A stretch of 64,000 nucleotides of DNA from Siphonodentalium dalli (GCA_032622095.1 CP136064.1:177770247-177834246), one strand, 5' to 3'; shown: positions 45,526 through 58,328, counted from the stretch's first letter. The notes: generated by a model from the letters alone, not told the origin. Numbers and translations are program-made.

Positions 45526-47782
45526 CAACCCTATGTTAAAATGCCAATATAAGTTCTCAAGAACACCAATGTGGCACACCCATCTGTACGATGTTTTTCT
45601 CGATACAATGAAGATCGTTTCATGTAAATAAAGGTCGTTCAGAACTTCGCGTTGCAACATTGGGATCTCACCGCGCATTGGCGTGTACATATCGATTGAA
45701 GGGTTTCGATGAACTATCTACCCCACAGGCGTATTTATCAGATTTTGCTATTTTATAAGCCAGTGGATGTATATGGTATAGAGGTTTAATCGTCAAAGAA
45801 TTTGCGTTCCTCGATATCCTTAAATTGTATATAACAACGAACCCCGTTAATGCGATCGACGACCACATATATATCTTGGCTTTTGTATTTACCAACTGGT
45901 TAAGTTGCGACTACAACTAGTGGATACAACAGCAGAGGTTGGATATTCATATGATATATATTTTTTGATTTGTATTAATTATTGAAGTATTTGTATCGTA
46001 TATATTTGTAATCAAGAATTCCATGGTCAAATTTGTAATAAAATATATAGTTTCAATATAGGAAATATTTTCGATTATAAATTTGAATGTCATCTTGCCA
46101 AAGTATTCCAGATTATTTTTTCAGAATTTAAGATTACCACTTTCTCGCAATCATATATATTTGAAGAGACTAATTGGAGTAATGGGATATGTTTCATTGC
46201 TGGTGCTACTGTCATCAACAAAACATGCACAAATGTCTCAATCAGTAGTATCTATATATAGTATGAATCAAAATGCTCTATAGCTTCCGTAACTTTTCTA
46301 TATAGTGTTGTTCTTATTGGCACGAACTACAACAACGGCGAATTAAGAGAACATCTATCCGATATTGCACCGTTTTTTGTTCAACCAAGCAATAGTCGTG
46401 GCTTAATTTCAGTGTACCCTATATTGTTCGAGAATTCATATGATAGTTTTATTTCGTTCTCGCATCAGCAGCTATGACTATAATCGGGCGTGGATGGACC
46501 AACCGATTAACATTACGCCATCACACCTTACGGCATCTACACTAGTTCCTTAACCTGATTCTTGGTATCTGAAAATATTCAGACCAACAGGAATGTTGTT
46601 GATAACTAGAACAAAATTATTCCAATCATTATTTATATAAAATAGTATAGATAATAAATTCAACTTGTCAAGTGCATGGAGAATATCAAATAGGTTCCAC
46701 CAAAGTCACAACTTCAGTATCAGTGTTAATATCTGAGAACACATGACTAAGCTTTTCTATCGGTAGGTAGAGCGGGTAGCATCATGCTGTCATATGATAG
46801 CAACTCTGTAATTAAGAACGTTGGACCACCCTATATATCAAGTCGTGGTTGTATGTTTACGAACACTCAAGCAGTTTCACCGACTATAGTATATTGGTTC
46901 AATTAATGGTTGTAGATACATGTAATCACATATCTTGCTTTAGTTGCGTTGTCCTCGATGGAAACGTTATGTTGGGCGAACGTTGGCGATATAATGTCCA
47001 GCGGGTATCATGTCCTGAACGAAACAGAACAAGGAAAATTCCTCCAACCACACACAATGAAGAAGCGTTCTCATTTCGTCAAATATACACATACAAACGA
47101 GGCTGAGACGAATGACCAAAGGGTAGATATCTGGGACAAGGATATGTTTTTACGGATCGTCACGTTGATTTATGTGGTGGCAGAATGGGGGCAAGGTTAA
47201 CCTCGGACAAGTTATTGTTTCATACCTACATATAATACTTAGACCTAATTATTTAGGATGTATACATATTAACTCCTTTTGATATAGTCACCATTAGCGA
47301 TGGTATTTCCGGTTTGGATATCAGTGCTGAGCTTATGTTATAGTAAGGTTCTGTGTTATCATAGAGAAAATCATATTTCGAAAACAACTATATAAGTAAC
47401 TCCAATAAGAATGTTGGTTTATTTTGCACACAAATCCACAGGGGGAACTTACACGAACTTTTAATGGCGGTAATCTCATACAGCTGATATATATGACCCA
47501 TTCTAAATGCCTTCATTTAACATGCAGAATACTTCTCTTTTAACATATTTTATTTGAAAACGCCACATAACCCTGTAACTAATGAGAGAAAAGTAACATA
47601 ATTCAAGTGTTCAAATTGGAGCAGAGTTTCTTCTTTTTTTTTGGTGACTAATAGCAGACCGTCTCATGGGAAGACAAGTCTATTCATAGGAACTGTAACC
47701 ATTGAACAAAATGTGGATGTCAATAACATATATATTCACGAGCAAATCCAACACGCGTGTGCGAGGAAATGCTCTCCCATTG
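45526..47782. other. Unassigned DNA
   Basis: AT-rich around 45950-46280. Frames at 45478-45690 (minus), 46083-46283, 46849-47106 and 46949-47200 show no recognisable domain or consistent splice signals. Confidence 0.35.
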
Positions 47783-48350
47783 TCCCAGGGGGGGGGGGGG
47801 GTGAAAAAAATTCTTCCGGCACGTATGCCGGGGTGGGTGGGTGGTCAAAACCACCAACAAGCATTTTTTTCCGCAACTAAAAAAAATAATTCCTGCTTGT
47901 TTTTAGTGTTTTGGCAATGAGTTGGGCTTCAAAACCACTTTGAATCAGTTTGAATGAGAGAAATAATGTAATTCTAACTGGTAAACTGACTGCAGGCAGT
48001 TATCGTGTTGTATTTTGTTGCAAATTTTGACATCCAAGATGGCCGCTGGCAGCCATGTTTTTTTGGCCGAATGACCTCAAAATTACTCATTCCTATTTAC
48101 ATGTCCATGTTAACATCCATGATAAATAGTATGCACAGAAATTCATATACAGCTGTTTACAGTGAATTTCCCCCCGCAAATCTCTGTTTTAGTGTTAAAA
48201 GGGGGGGGGTGGGTGTCAAAAAATGGTCGGAAAAAACTGCCGAAAATGGAAAAAAATTTGGCGGTGGGGGTGGGTGGGTACAAAAAATGATCGAAAGGGA
48301 AAAAATGCCATACGTGCCTGAATTTTTTTTCCGACCCCCCCCCCCTGATT
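47783..48350. repeat. G-rich repeat pair in inverted orientation
   Basis: 47786-47880 has a long G run, GTGAAAAAAATTC, CGGCACGTATGCC and GGGGTGGGTGGGTGG. 48185-48350 has GGGGGGGGGTGGGTG and GTGGGGGTGGGTGGG, then GCCATACGTGCCTGAATTTT and a C run. The C-run end of the second is the complement of the G-run start of the first, so they form an inverted pair. It is related to 14814-14957. The frames 48005-48451, 48143-48412 and 48157-48429 are low-complexity products. Confidence 0.65.
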
Positions 48351-48883
48351 GTCCAGGAACCTTTGTGGTCAAGGTGTGCAAATATAGCAAGTTGTATATT
48401 GTGGATGCGCATGTGCGGGAAATGAGCATGGCGGTTGTAAATTTGATCTGATTTATTTTCTAAGACACCGCATTCTGTGACTAAGATTCATCTTGATCAA
48501 ACCTTTAAAATATAGTATGGACTATCCATCTGACATTGATGGGTAATCCTATATATGTAGTTGTAAGACATCATAGTCACGAACATGTTATATATCAAAG
48601 GAATTTTATACTCATCTGTCACCGTGGAATATATGTTAAAAGTTAAAGTAATTAATTACATGTATAATCTCAGAATATCATCCGAATTGAAATACCTGAA
48701 TATGTGTAAGTCTCTGACCATGGTGTCTAACAGCCCTTCCTTATATATAGGGAGAGATTTGCGGTAATGTTGATTTGAATCCTTAATATTTAACTTATGT
48801 AATTCACATGTTAAAGACATATTATGTACTTGTTCGGGTGTGTGAAACTGATAAGTTAGTATTCAGGCGCTATGGGGAACATG
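48351..48883. other. Unassigned DNA
   Basis: No gene or repeat recognised. Confidence 0.4.
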
Positions 48884-49780
48884 TCTCTATTCCGAAGGTT
48901 CGCTATTCCGAAGGTTCACTAATCCGAAGGTTCACTATTCCGAAGGTTCACTATTCCGAAGGTTAACTATTCCGAAGGTTCACTATTCCGAAGGTTTTTG
49001 TTATTTTAAAAGTTAATTCTATATTCTAAAGTATTGAGAGGGTTCTTTAGTACGAAGACTCTTTTTATGAAGGAGATAACTTAAAACATTAAAAAAATAA
49101 ATGTGATTTTTGTTTTCGTGGGTTTCCTTGAGATTTAACCCTTTGGCGAGTAGAACGACATATATGTCGTCTATCGGCTGCATGAGGACTAAAACGACAG
49201 TTTTAGGAAGTGTTATTTTACGTAGACATAACTTCAATAAATCATCTGATTTATAAATGATTTACATAGGAGTTATTTTGATTAATATAATGTCCCAAAT
49301 GCTAAAGGCGGACTATGTCACTATAACAGTGGGGCTCTTACGGTCAATCAATACTGGAGTGCTATAACTTACCGTATAGCAGAATACCGCTGAATGGACC
49401 TAACTGCAATTCTGACTTTGTATTGATTTTAATGTTGATGTTTCTTTCAAGTACAGATTGCCAGTTCGGGTAGAATGCATCTCTAACTCGTAGTTTATTT
49501 CAGTCATTGTGTTTTCAACTTTCTATAATATTAAAATGATAAACTGATACTGTCTTCTTGCTATTAATAACCGACATCTGGGACAAATTAGATATTAGAT
49601 TGGGGTGTATAAATGTACAGGGGCACAAATTTTGATTCATTTCTGGCTAAAAACTCCCATAATAGAAAACCTTGGGAATAGCGAACCTTCGGAATAGTGA
49701 ACCTTCGGATTAGTGAACCTTCGGATTAGTGAACCTTCGGATTAGTGAACCTTCGGAATAGCGAACCTTCGGAATAGAGA
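48884..49780. mobile_element. MITE with termini made of a 16-bp tandem unit
   Basis: The left end (48884-48996) is TCTCTATTCCGAAGGTTCGC followed by about six more CCGAAGGTTCACTATT units. The right end (49670-49780) is the mirrored array of about six CCTTCGGAATAGTGAA-type units ending GGAATAGAGA. The 897-bp element has no transposase. It carries a TTAACCCTTTGG fragment (49135-49149) and a perfect palindrome ACGACATATATGTCGT just after it. Terminal repeats built from tandem units are unusual for small TIR elements. Confidence 0.8.
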
Positions 49781-50811
49781 ACCCTACCCCTGCATTTAAT
49801 TCACATACACGAATGACGGTGTGTGTTGTCAATTGTGATATACTATTTGTAAAAATTACTCTAAAATTCTCCATTTCTATTTGATCACCGTATACCAGAG
49901 TCGGCGGAGTGTACCACATTACTTTAAATACGCATTCGTGGCTCCAGATGAAATTTAAGTCTCCAGTTTTTAAAGTAAGACATTAGGGACAAGACGTAGC
50001 ACCTGATAACCACATCTGAATTGGCTTTGAGTTTTATGTACAATTGTTTCGATTAATTTCTATATACATGGTCAGAATAAAGCAAATATTAGTATATTTT
50101 ACTTATTTATTCATTCTTTTTATAAGAAAATGACATACAGGTTTCGATAAATTTCATATTACATACATGTTTTCAGCGGAATCGCCTTCAGTTATATTCT
50201 CCATCTTGTAACTGGAAGTCTGGAACTCTGAGTACATCTTTAAATGTTCTTAATATACTGTTTTCCCGCACACACATTATGTTATTAATTCATGTTCCGT
50301 ATTACCGCGTATAATTGGCTATTGGAATACAAGTATCAACAACATATTAGAGAGCACGTGTGAATACAAATACATTATAACGCGTGCATGTTCTTTAGGA
50401 CCACATGAACTCCAATATACAACTAATAATATTCGCAGTTGGATTATTCCCGGTATTGAAATCGGTCAATTAATACCCGAACGACCTTTCACGGAAAAAT
50501 AATACATGAAACGCGCAACTGTCAGGAATACAATGTATAGGTACACGTGCATGTTACGTTATCTTAACATGAAACTGTAAAAAAAAAAAAAAATTCACCC
50601 ACTGCATTCACTTCGTTTTAATAAAACATATGAAGTACATGTACCATAAACGTTTCATATAGCGACGACGACAGCTCTAGATTGTCTTCGCATTGTTCAC
50701 ATGTCCATTTTTACTCGGCCACTAATTAAACATTTCAACAGACACAAACAAAACGATCTTAAATTTCCGGAAAATATATAAAGAATTTGGGTTCAAATGA
50801 ACCACGTGCGT
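49781..50811. other. Unassigned DNA
   Basis: No gene recognised. ATACCCGAACGACCTTTC near 50472 echoes 20305-20330. The A run at 50578-50593 is not linked to a retroposon I can identify. Confidence 0.4.
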
Positions 50812-51178
50812 TTAACCCTTTACCCAACAGAAGGGCCCTGTGCCAATGCATTCTCTTATATATGCGAGTCGACCATAGGTCCCCTCGCATATATAAGAGA
50901 ATGCATTGGCTTAACACATTAAAAATTATAAAATTGTTAAAGAATGTAAGAAAAAATGGTAAAAAGTGTTAAAAAAAGATTTTTTTTAGGCCAATGCATT
51001 CTCTTATATAAGAGAATGCATTGGCACAGGGCATAACTGTAACTATCACAATGTGGTCAAGGAGCCGGTTCCAATGATATCCATATTTGTATGGTTCTAT
51101 TGAGACAGACCGAAGATATTTTAGGCTGTTGAAGCTTTATTTGGCCGGTTTTGGCCGTTTTGTTGGGTAAAGGGTTAA
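50812..51178. mobile_element. piggyBac-like MITE, family 1, copy B (inverted)
   Basis: TTAA at 50812-50815 and 51175-51178, with termini CCCTTTACCCAACA and TGTTGGGTAAAGGG. Read in reverse it matches copy A (17599-17997) across its length, including the paired hairpins, the CTGTAACTATCACAATGTGG block and GGCCGGTTTTGGCCG. Its second hairpin has lost the middle (51000-51027 is a short TTCTCTTATATAAGAGAA form), which explains its shorter length. Confidence 0.8.
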
Positions 51179-52360
51179 GCCCATCTACTTAGTTTGGACC
51201 TTATATTCTTATGATTCTCGCAGGAAATGTCAACGTCATTTCACCGAGTGCAATCCGACCGACTACCAAAGCAAATTAAACTACTACAGTGAATCCAATC
51301 GACATTCCAAGCGGCTATGAAATAATGATATATTAATTGTTGGCAACCGGTTCAAGTTACACAGGAACTCTGTTATTACGCCATATCCATTCTGCGCTTC
51401 CGGTATCGATGAATTGTGAGATAAATGCGATCACAACATCGACAACCCTCATCGATCATATGACAGCGTTATTTCTGACAACAGAACAATGCAAACCCTC
51501 AGTTATCTGGAAGCTTCACCGTCTGATTCTAAACCAGGGGTGATGTTCCACAGATCGAGCTAGCCCAGGGTCCAACGGTCGTGTCGATTCTTGCTCGAGA
51601 AACCCGTTTCACATCTAAACAAACGCATCGTTTGATCAGGTCTGCAATCAAAATGTTTACATTTCCCTCGTTTATGATAACACTTTATATAATCTCTACG
51701 AGGAATCAGCTGCGTAGAATTGATTTGCGGTTCCGGATCGAGATGCTCTTGGGTGCGCTTGCACAACCCTTACTCGAGATTAAACAAGAGATGAAATTGG
51801 TAATTTCCACTTGAAAGGTTCGGACAATGCTCAAGGGAATCCGGCTGGTCTTTGACCAGTGTGCTTGCGAGTATTACTGTATAAAGCACCGATTATTCAA
51901 CCCCGTGGTTGTAGTATAGAGTGGGCTAATTTGTTTATCTATAATATTCTGTTAATTTTAGTCCTTTCGGGGCCCATGATTCGAACTTTAATGTCGTCGG
52001 CGATCTTCGTGCATGCAATATGTCTATATAAACATTTGGATATGAAGTTTATGTTTTCACGTATATAATTATACTGAAGATTTCCAACTGGTTGATATAG
52101 CGTCAAAAAATCAGGTTTTATTTCTAGCAATTTCCATGTATATATTTGAGCTCGTTCGGCCGTGTGTGCCAAAACTTTCGATTTCATCGGCGATCATGGT
52201 GGCTCTATACTTGAAAAGCGCTATTTTTCTTTCCGAAGTGGCATCTGCCATGACTTGGGTTAGATAAGTTTATAAAAGTCCAAATAATATTTCACGTATT
52301 TTGTAGCATATTGTACTCACATAGACGTGATAGCGAACATTAGAATTATATATATGAGTC
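51179..52360. other. Unassigned DNA
   Basis: Frames at 51337-51543, 51581-51814 and 51859-52068 have no recognisable domain. Confidence 0.35.
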
Positions 52361-52602
52361 TTAACCCTTCCATGACAGGAGCTTCCTGGAAATTTTGCGA
52401 AAACCCTATTCCAATGCATTCTCTTATATATGTGAGTCTCTCATAGGGAGCCTTGCATATATAAGAGAATATATTCGCCTAACAATATGTGGCTTGACCT
52501 TGTCAGCCATGCATTTTCTTATATATGCGATATATATAAGAGAATGCACTGCACGTGATATATAATGCTGCACCAGCGCTGCTCCCGTCGTGAATGGGTT
52601 AC
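52361..52602 (+). mobile_element. piggyBac-like MITE, family 2, near-complete
   Basis: It starts TTAA (52361-52364) and CCCTTCCATGACAGGAGC. It ends GCTCCCGTCGTGAATGGG followed by TTAC (one change from TTAA). Between them are two palindromes (about 52412-52477 and 52504-52545) made of the ATATATAAGAGAATGCA module. GCACCAGCGCTGCTCCCG near the right end mirrors GAGCTGCGCTGGTG of 25409, which defines the full terminal repeat of the family. Confidence 0.75.
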
Positions 52603-53480
52603 CCCGCCATGTTTAAAGCAAACTTTGATTAACACGAACGCGTCATTTAAAATCTAGAATCGAGCTTGAATGGTCGGGACTCTTTTACACAATTTGCCCT
52701 GAGAAATGAAATGAGTCGAATAGTTCTATTCAGAATATATTGGATTTCAAATGAAATATGGCACCAATTGTGTTCTTGTTTCTCCCCCATTGTTTCTTAG
52801 ATGACACATTGTAAGCTTATGATATAATTGAGTTGTAGTACTCAATCGCGTGTTCGTCACTATAGTATATAACATGTATATAGGTTCATTGTGAACCTTT
52901 TCTGTTATTCTATTGACTCTAAATATGTTGTGCATTAACAGACTTATAATAGCACGCGTGTATCCCATAAACTATATAGGAACCTGATCTGGTAATATGC
53001 ACATCGGCATTGTTGGTTTTCCGCAGATAATGCTTGATCTTAGTAATGGGTATTATAAATGCCATAGTTATATGGTATTTTTACTGCTGATAATCGGTTG
53101 ATTATGTACTAATGGTTTTCATTCAAACATGAGCATATCACGCAAATTGTTGTGTTCATGGAACAGCTATACATATCGGTCAGATATTGGGTATAGGCGT
53201 GGCGGTGTGATAAATAGCGTCTACCGATTGATCTATCTTCATCAATGGCGTTTGTTGTTGAACACGGTGTGATCATACGAGGTACTTAAGTGCCCAATGC
53301 ATGCACTATAAAAACACAACTCTTGTAAAATGATAGTTCCTTGGTGATTTAAATTCGTGCTTTCTAGTATTCGACTGAATTTCTACCAGTTTATATCTTC
53401 CATTTTTGATCGCATGCATGGGATTCAGCATATGTCGATAACTCTTATTTTATTTAATCTTTTCGGCGAGTCATCTATTT
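52603..53480. other. Unassigned DNA
   Basis: No gene or repeat recognised. The minus-strand frame 52747-52968 and frame 53357-53548 lack domains. Confidence 0.4.
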
Positions 53481-53833
53481 CAGCCTGTTCTCCCGAAATC
53501 CGCACATTATCTGCTTACAATAAAACATATTTTATGTTGATAATCTGATGAGAATCTCCTCATTTTGAGTCGAAAATGTGCTGAAAATGAGATAGTTTGA
53601 GTCACATTATCGACTCATAATGAGGCGATTCTAAGTAGATTATATGCGCACAATGACAAATATAAGCCAAGTAACGACTTTTCAGGGGTACGCTCTTTAA
53701 CATGTGTTTTCACTGTGGCCCGCGCCATAAAACGAAATAACGGACATGACTCCATTGTCTGCTTATTTCAGAATCAAATAATCACACCATGTACCTATTT
53801 CGATTATGAGCGTATTTCCGCGAGGATATGTTG
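53481..53833 (+). repeat. Dispersed repeat, copy 2
   Basis: CAGCCTGTTCTCCCG at the start and CGCGAGGATATGTTG at the end. The middle has TCACATTATCGACTCATAAT, TGCGCACAATGACA and the TGTGTTTTCACTGTGGCCCG module. It is the inverted partner of 889-1280, about 53 kb away. Confidence 0.7.
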
Positions 53834-55617
53834 TCTATTTACTGGTCTTCACTTGAATTGGGGAGAATTGTGTTCCTGAATGTTTCATCATTTGAAGTCG
53901 ACAGTATTCAATTTGCCTCGTATTGTGATTTACAAGACGTCACCCCTTCTGTGTGGCACAAATCACCGTATATATTTGTAAATTTATCGCACAATGTCCT
54001 GTAAACTTATACGTCAACGAAGTCAACATATATAATCTGAGAGGAGGGAATATTGAGGGAATGTTGGAGTATACGTAATTCAGCTGACGTGGTCCAGTCG
54101 ATTGGTCCGGGGGTGGTCTTTCTCAAGAAATAGAAACATGTGCATGTCGTAAGATTCGCAAGATATCATACAATATACATAGGCTCAAGAAAACTAAATA
54201 GGGAATTCTATACTTTATTATACAGTGCTATAAATAGTATTGTATACTAGATGGTCGTGGCTCTAGAATCACGCGGTTCTATACTTTGATTCCAAACACG
54301 AGACAATGTGAAGAATCGATGGAAAACCATTTGATTCCAAATATTTCTTAGAGTGTAGTGTATGTGTTAGTAATTGCATGGGAAGGTTTGTAAGAGATCC
54401 CCTTATTGTTCGGGGGGAATACACTGGCGTATGCAATGAAGAGTGTGTAAGTTATCACATTTGAGTCTTGGCAGTATTCAATTTGAACAGGGACTGGGTG
54501 TGCATGCATGTGTTCAGCGGGGGTCGGAGTAGCCATACCAATATCCCTATACCCGCCAATGTTTAACGTAAGGCCTGCCATATTTTTCAATAAAGCATAA
54601 TCAGAATATGTTCCATGGAATAGCATTTCCTTGCACGATCGAATGATCAACAACGCAAGTTCGATTATAAAGCACCAGCCGATCAGTGCTTACGTGATCC
54701 CATCGCAGTATCACGTGTTTACCAAAGAGATTAACATTATCAGACGTTTTGTCCCTTCCCCTATATACACAGTTACTAATGAAATTTGCGTCCATACAAA
54801 CATTAGCTAATCGGATAGATATTCAAAACTGGAAACACGTTGCATTGTTCGTCTTAAATGCTTTGCGATCATTCCACCGCAATGAATTCCCCCCTGTGAT
54901 GTAGTTAACATATTGTGTCATTTACATAAACTCGAATGGGGATCAAGTAATTGTGTTTGCTCTTATGTGGTAGTTTTGTTTGTGATTATTCTCGGAACAG
55001 CAGACTCCCATGGTGCATATTACATAATAGACACAGAAGACAGAGAATATGCGCCAGCGAATTTATGTATTATACCAATACGGTTCTTGGCTTTATGAGA
55101 TACTTAGTGCAGTCGTTTTCTCAAGTGAATTGTCTTTGTCAGATACTTAGTACAGTCGTCTTCTCGAGTGAATTGTCTTTGGGTTAAACATTGATTATTC
55201 ACATCAGAATAACAATCACATAAACAGTTTAATATGTATAAAAGTAGAATGGCAGAGCTTAATGGGGATTTATGTATGCGTTATATCTGACGAGAGGGAG
55301 TACGCCAAAAAAAAACACATGGTTTTGGGGAAGTCGTTCTCCCGTTATGTATTTTGGACCCATTAAAACTAAATGTTTCGGTCAGCGTTTTAATTTGGGC
55401 TTTGAAGTAGATAAACATTGTAAATGTTGTTTGATTTGTGTATTGTGGGTAAAAAAGAGCAAAAGAGTTCAGACTATTTCATACATTTATGCGGGGCGGA
55501 CTCGTCGTTTTTATATTGCTTTGAGAATGCTAAGACAGGTCGACACAATGTATTTTATTCAGAAGTTATTATTGAGCTACACATGTATATAAGACTATGA
55601 AAATAGTTTTATAATAA
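53834..55617. other. Unassigned DNA
   Basis: The frames 54348-54653 (minus), 54601-54795 (minus), 54913-55187 and 55272-55592 show no domain. A short direct repeat of GAGATACTTAGTGCAGTCGT lies at about 55098-55180, containing TTCTC-AGTGAATTGTCTTTG twice. Confidence 0.35.
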
Positions 55618-56202
55618 TCTATATATATAAAAGAGTAGGATCTGTCTGTATGTGTGTCTGTTCGCATTTTTCTCCAAGACTGCTGGTCCGATTTAAACCA
55701 AATTTGGTGTGGTGACTCGGGGTACTCTGGCGGAGGTTATAACGACTTAGTTTTTCAAATTTTGATTTAAAAATATTTAATTCAATAAATTAAAACAAAA
55801 ACAAATTTAAAATAAGCTCACTATGGTCCTAATTCAGAATCAATTAAGTCCAAAGTGAACCTATTTGCACGAGGATATGTCGCATCAGATATGTACGCTC
55901 TGTATATATGTGTTTTCACTGTGGCCCGTGCCATCCAACGGAAAAACTGGTATAAGTCCTCAATGGGCTTATCCATAATAAGTCCAATATGGACCAATTG
56001 CAATCTTTAGGTCCAATATAAACCTATTTGCAAGAGGATATATTGAAGTAGCATAATAAATAATTATAAATATATAAAAGAGTATAGGATCCGTCTGTCA
56101 TGTGCGCGAAGCGCACATAGGAGGCGCAGACCCCTTTGTTTATGGGCCGCGTGCCCCTCCGACGCTGAATAAAAACTCCCGATGGGAGCCTGTTTCAGCT
56201 AG
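55618..56202 (+). mobile_element. Helitron-like non-autonomous element with intact termini
   Basis: The 5' end is TCTATATATATAAAAGAGTA, preceded by A (55617). The 3' end is CTAG (56199-56202), followed by T (56203). The hairpin CTCCC-GAT-GGGAG (56176-56188) lies 10 bases upstream of CTAG. These are the diagnostic Helitron features: 5' TC, 3' hairpin plus CTRR, insertion between A and T, no terminal inverted repeats, no target duplication. The interior carries GTCTGTATGTGTGTCTG, the GGCCCGTGCCATCC module and, from about 56068, a second TATAAAAGAGTA start, which suggests a nested or chimeric copy. No Rep/helicase frame. Confidence 0.75.
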
Positions 56203-56403
56203 TGATATAAATTGGAAATTCTTCGAAAATTTATTTATTCGTTTTCAAGCTTATGTTGTCGTCACGACGCAGTAGTAATGTGGGGTATAGTTATATATAG
56301 CGCTTATTTGTTATTCCTAGCTCTAAGCACTCCATTGTTCCAGCCTTCAAGCAGAGTAAAATGATTTTGCAGACATTCTGTTTTTGGCGAAGAACTAACC
56401 CAA

Positions 56404-56590
56404 TTAACCCTATACTCATTGACGAGTAGTTCATGTTCCCTTATAAAATGTTCAGATAATACTTGTATTATAATACTCTGGCTGTCGTCTACTTTTATTA
56501 TCTAAACACCCCTCCAAATGAATATTAGACCGTTCCAATGTATACTTTCATAACTGAATGGGAGAATACATTCAGTGTAGAAAGGGTTAA
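56404..56590 (-). mobile_element. piggyBac-like MITE, family 3, intact
   Basis: TTAA at 56404-56407 and 56587-56590. The minus strand starts CCCTTTCTACACTGAATG and ends CAATGAGTATAGGG. The internal order AGTATACATTGGAACGGTCT, TTTGGAGGGGTGT and TGAACTACTCGTCAATGAG matches the copies at 10382 and 19945. Confidence 0.75.
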
Positions 56591-56675
56591 CGTCAATGGA
56601 ATCCATATGTTTTACGCCTCAGTCACACCAATCCAAGTTACATGTAATAGTTCTTTGGGATACGAGACCATGTGT

Positions 56676-56847
56676 TAGAGATATGGAGGGAGAGAGAGAG
56701 AACGAGAGAGAGAACGAGAGAGCGGTAGAACGAGAGAGGGGGAGAACGAGGGAGATAGAGGGGAGAGAGAGGGAGAGAAAGAGAGAGGGAGAGAGAGTGA
56801 ACGAACGAGAGAGAGAGAGAACGAGAGAGATCGAGAGAGAAAGACAG

Positions 56848-56890
<43 letters not shown>
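56676..56890. repeat. (GA)n-rich microsatellite
   Basis: Purine-only array of GAGA with GAAC and GGGA interruptions, ending in a G run. Long frames on both strands (56596-56901 plus; 56638-56910 and 56675-56932 minus) consist only of Arg/Glu or Ser/Leu repeats and are not genes. Confidence 0.95.
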
Positions 56891-56891
<1 letters not shown>

Positions 56892-58328
56892 TCATATCTA
56901 ACTTCTCCATCTAATGAACATATATAAGGCATCTAAATGCATATAGAGTATGGTCATAAAATTACAAGCATCAGATTATAGTCAGCCAATGCGGGAGAAC
57001 AAAACGCTGCTCTAAAAGTGCGTGAACAGCTATAGCGTATATATAATGAGATATTACTGAAATGGTGGCATATGGGCTGGCACTATTCATAGATCTATAT
57101 CTGTTTTCTGTTTGTATATATTAAGCTGGAGATTTAGATAAATCTGCCCTAGTTTACGTTGCAAATGACCCGGCATATTGCAAGTTTTCAATATTTGTTC
57201 TATTACGACATCTTGGGGAACACGTGGCTAATAGTTTTTTTTTCTGTATTCTGCTTGTTCACCACCATTGTTTGCCTTCCACCTGGAATTAGATAACGTC
57301 AGTTCCAGAACCAAACACTCAGCAAACATAATCGCCATGGTATGCGTATGTTGCTCCACTCTCAATCATAAACATAGTAATAAATAATGTAGGTAGAAAT
57401 GAGTCGCTCGCGGGAAAATTACTAAAACGAAAGGGGTTGGGAGAGTAAATGTGGGCATATATAGAAGAGGATAATTATATCGCTCCCACGTATCAAAAAC
57501 CAATTGTGGTTGGTTTTGATAAAAACCAAAATGGGTTGCACATCTGTGACAAGCTTCAATTCCCATTTTGGATTCGTTTGGAACCTACAATTGAGCACGG
57601 GTTTATCTGGTTGCCCATCTTCCTCTATATGGTGAATATAAGCACGAAGTGGTGATAGAGCATTCTATTTGGTATTACATGTGACCACAATCTGATGACT
57701 GTTTATATGGCATTCGCCGTGTTTCATATCTAAGCATATCTTCCCGGAAGGCGTGTTCAACCTGAGCAAAACAAAAACGAACAAGAAAACAGCAGAAGCA
57801 AAACAAAAGGAAAAACATAATTCGATGCTGGACACTACATAATATGTAGCATCAACACACTGAGGTCTACACTCCCATACCGATTGAGATAGCATCGGCT
57901 GTTGTCCTTAGCGCCAAATATTAAATATCAACAACAAAATATCGACAACCTTGACGTACTCGTATACGTCGGGAGTGCTAGCTAAATCAGTCATCGCGGG
58001 TATATTCGCCTGCATTTATGAACCTACCTACCCGGTCCTTCTGTTATCGTTTCACGGATCATCCCATCAAACGACTAACAGAGAAGAAACATTTAAGCTA
58101 CTTGAGAACATATATCCTTATTTTCGTATCACAGTCCAATTAACGCGCCACCCTGCGTGTCCTCCTTAATTACAATAATGGGGAGCTCTTCATCCAGATG
58201 TATTCGTGGGCTTCTCTATCTTAATTCTGGCCACATACACTCGCATGGAATTAACATCATGTTCGCCCTTTCAACACAGAAATGTCCGATGTTCAATGTA
58301 GGATTCTACTAACGGACATGACTCACTC
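56891..58328. other. Unassigned DNA
   Basis: No gene recognised. A small inverted pair (CCAATTGTGGTTGGTTTTGA...AAAACCAAAATGG) sits near 57500. The frames 57366-57566, 57449-57655, 57665-57895 and 57951-58169 have no domain. Confidence 0.35.

Noticed and set aside
48005-48451. 148-codon plus-strand frame and overlapping minus-strand frames
   Set aside because: It spans a G-rich dispersed repeat and a CAAGATGGCCGC repeat head. The peptide is Gly/Lys low complexity with no domain.
48884-48996. CRISPR-like direct repeats (CCGAAGG every 16 bases)
   Set aside because: There are no spacers, and the array is the terminus of an inverted-repeat element with a mirrored array at 49670-49780.
52361-52602. 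Hairpins read as microRNA precursors
   Set aside because: The palindromes are repeated within transposon copies, and stem length and loop vary between copies. Without small-RNA data they are better explained as MITE structure.
56596-56932. Long frames of Arg/Glu (plus) and Ser/Leu (minus)
   Set aside because: Both come from the GA microsatellite. The sequence is low-complexity on both strands with no flanking coding sequence.
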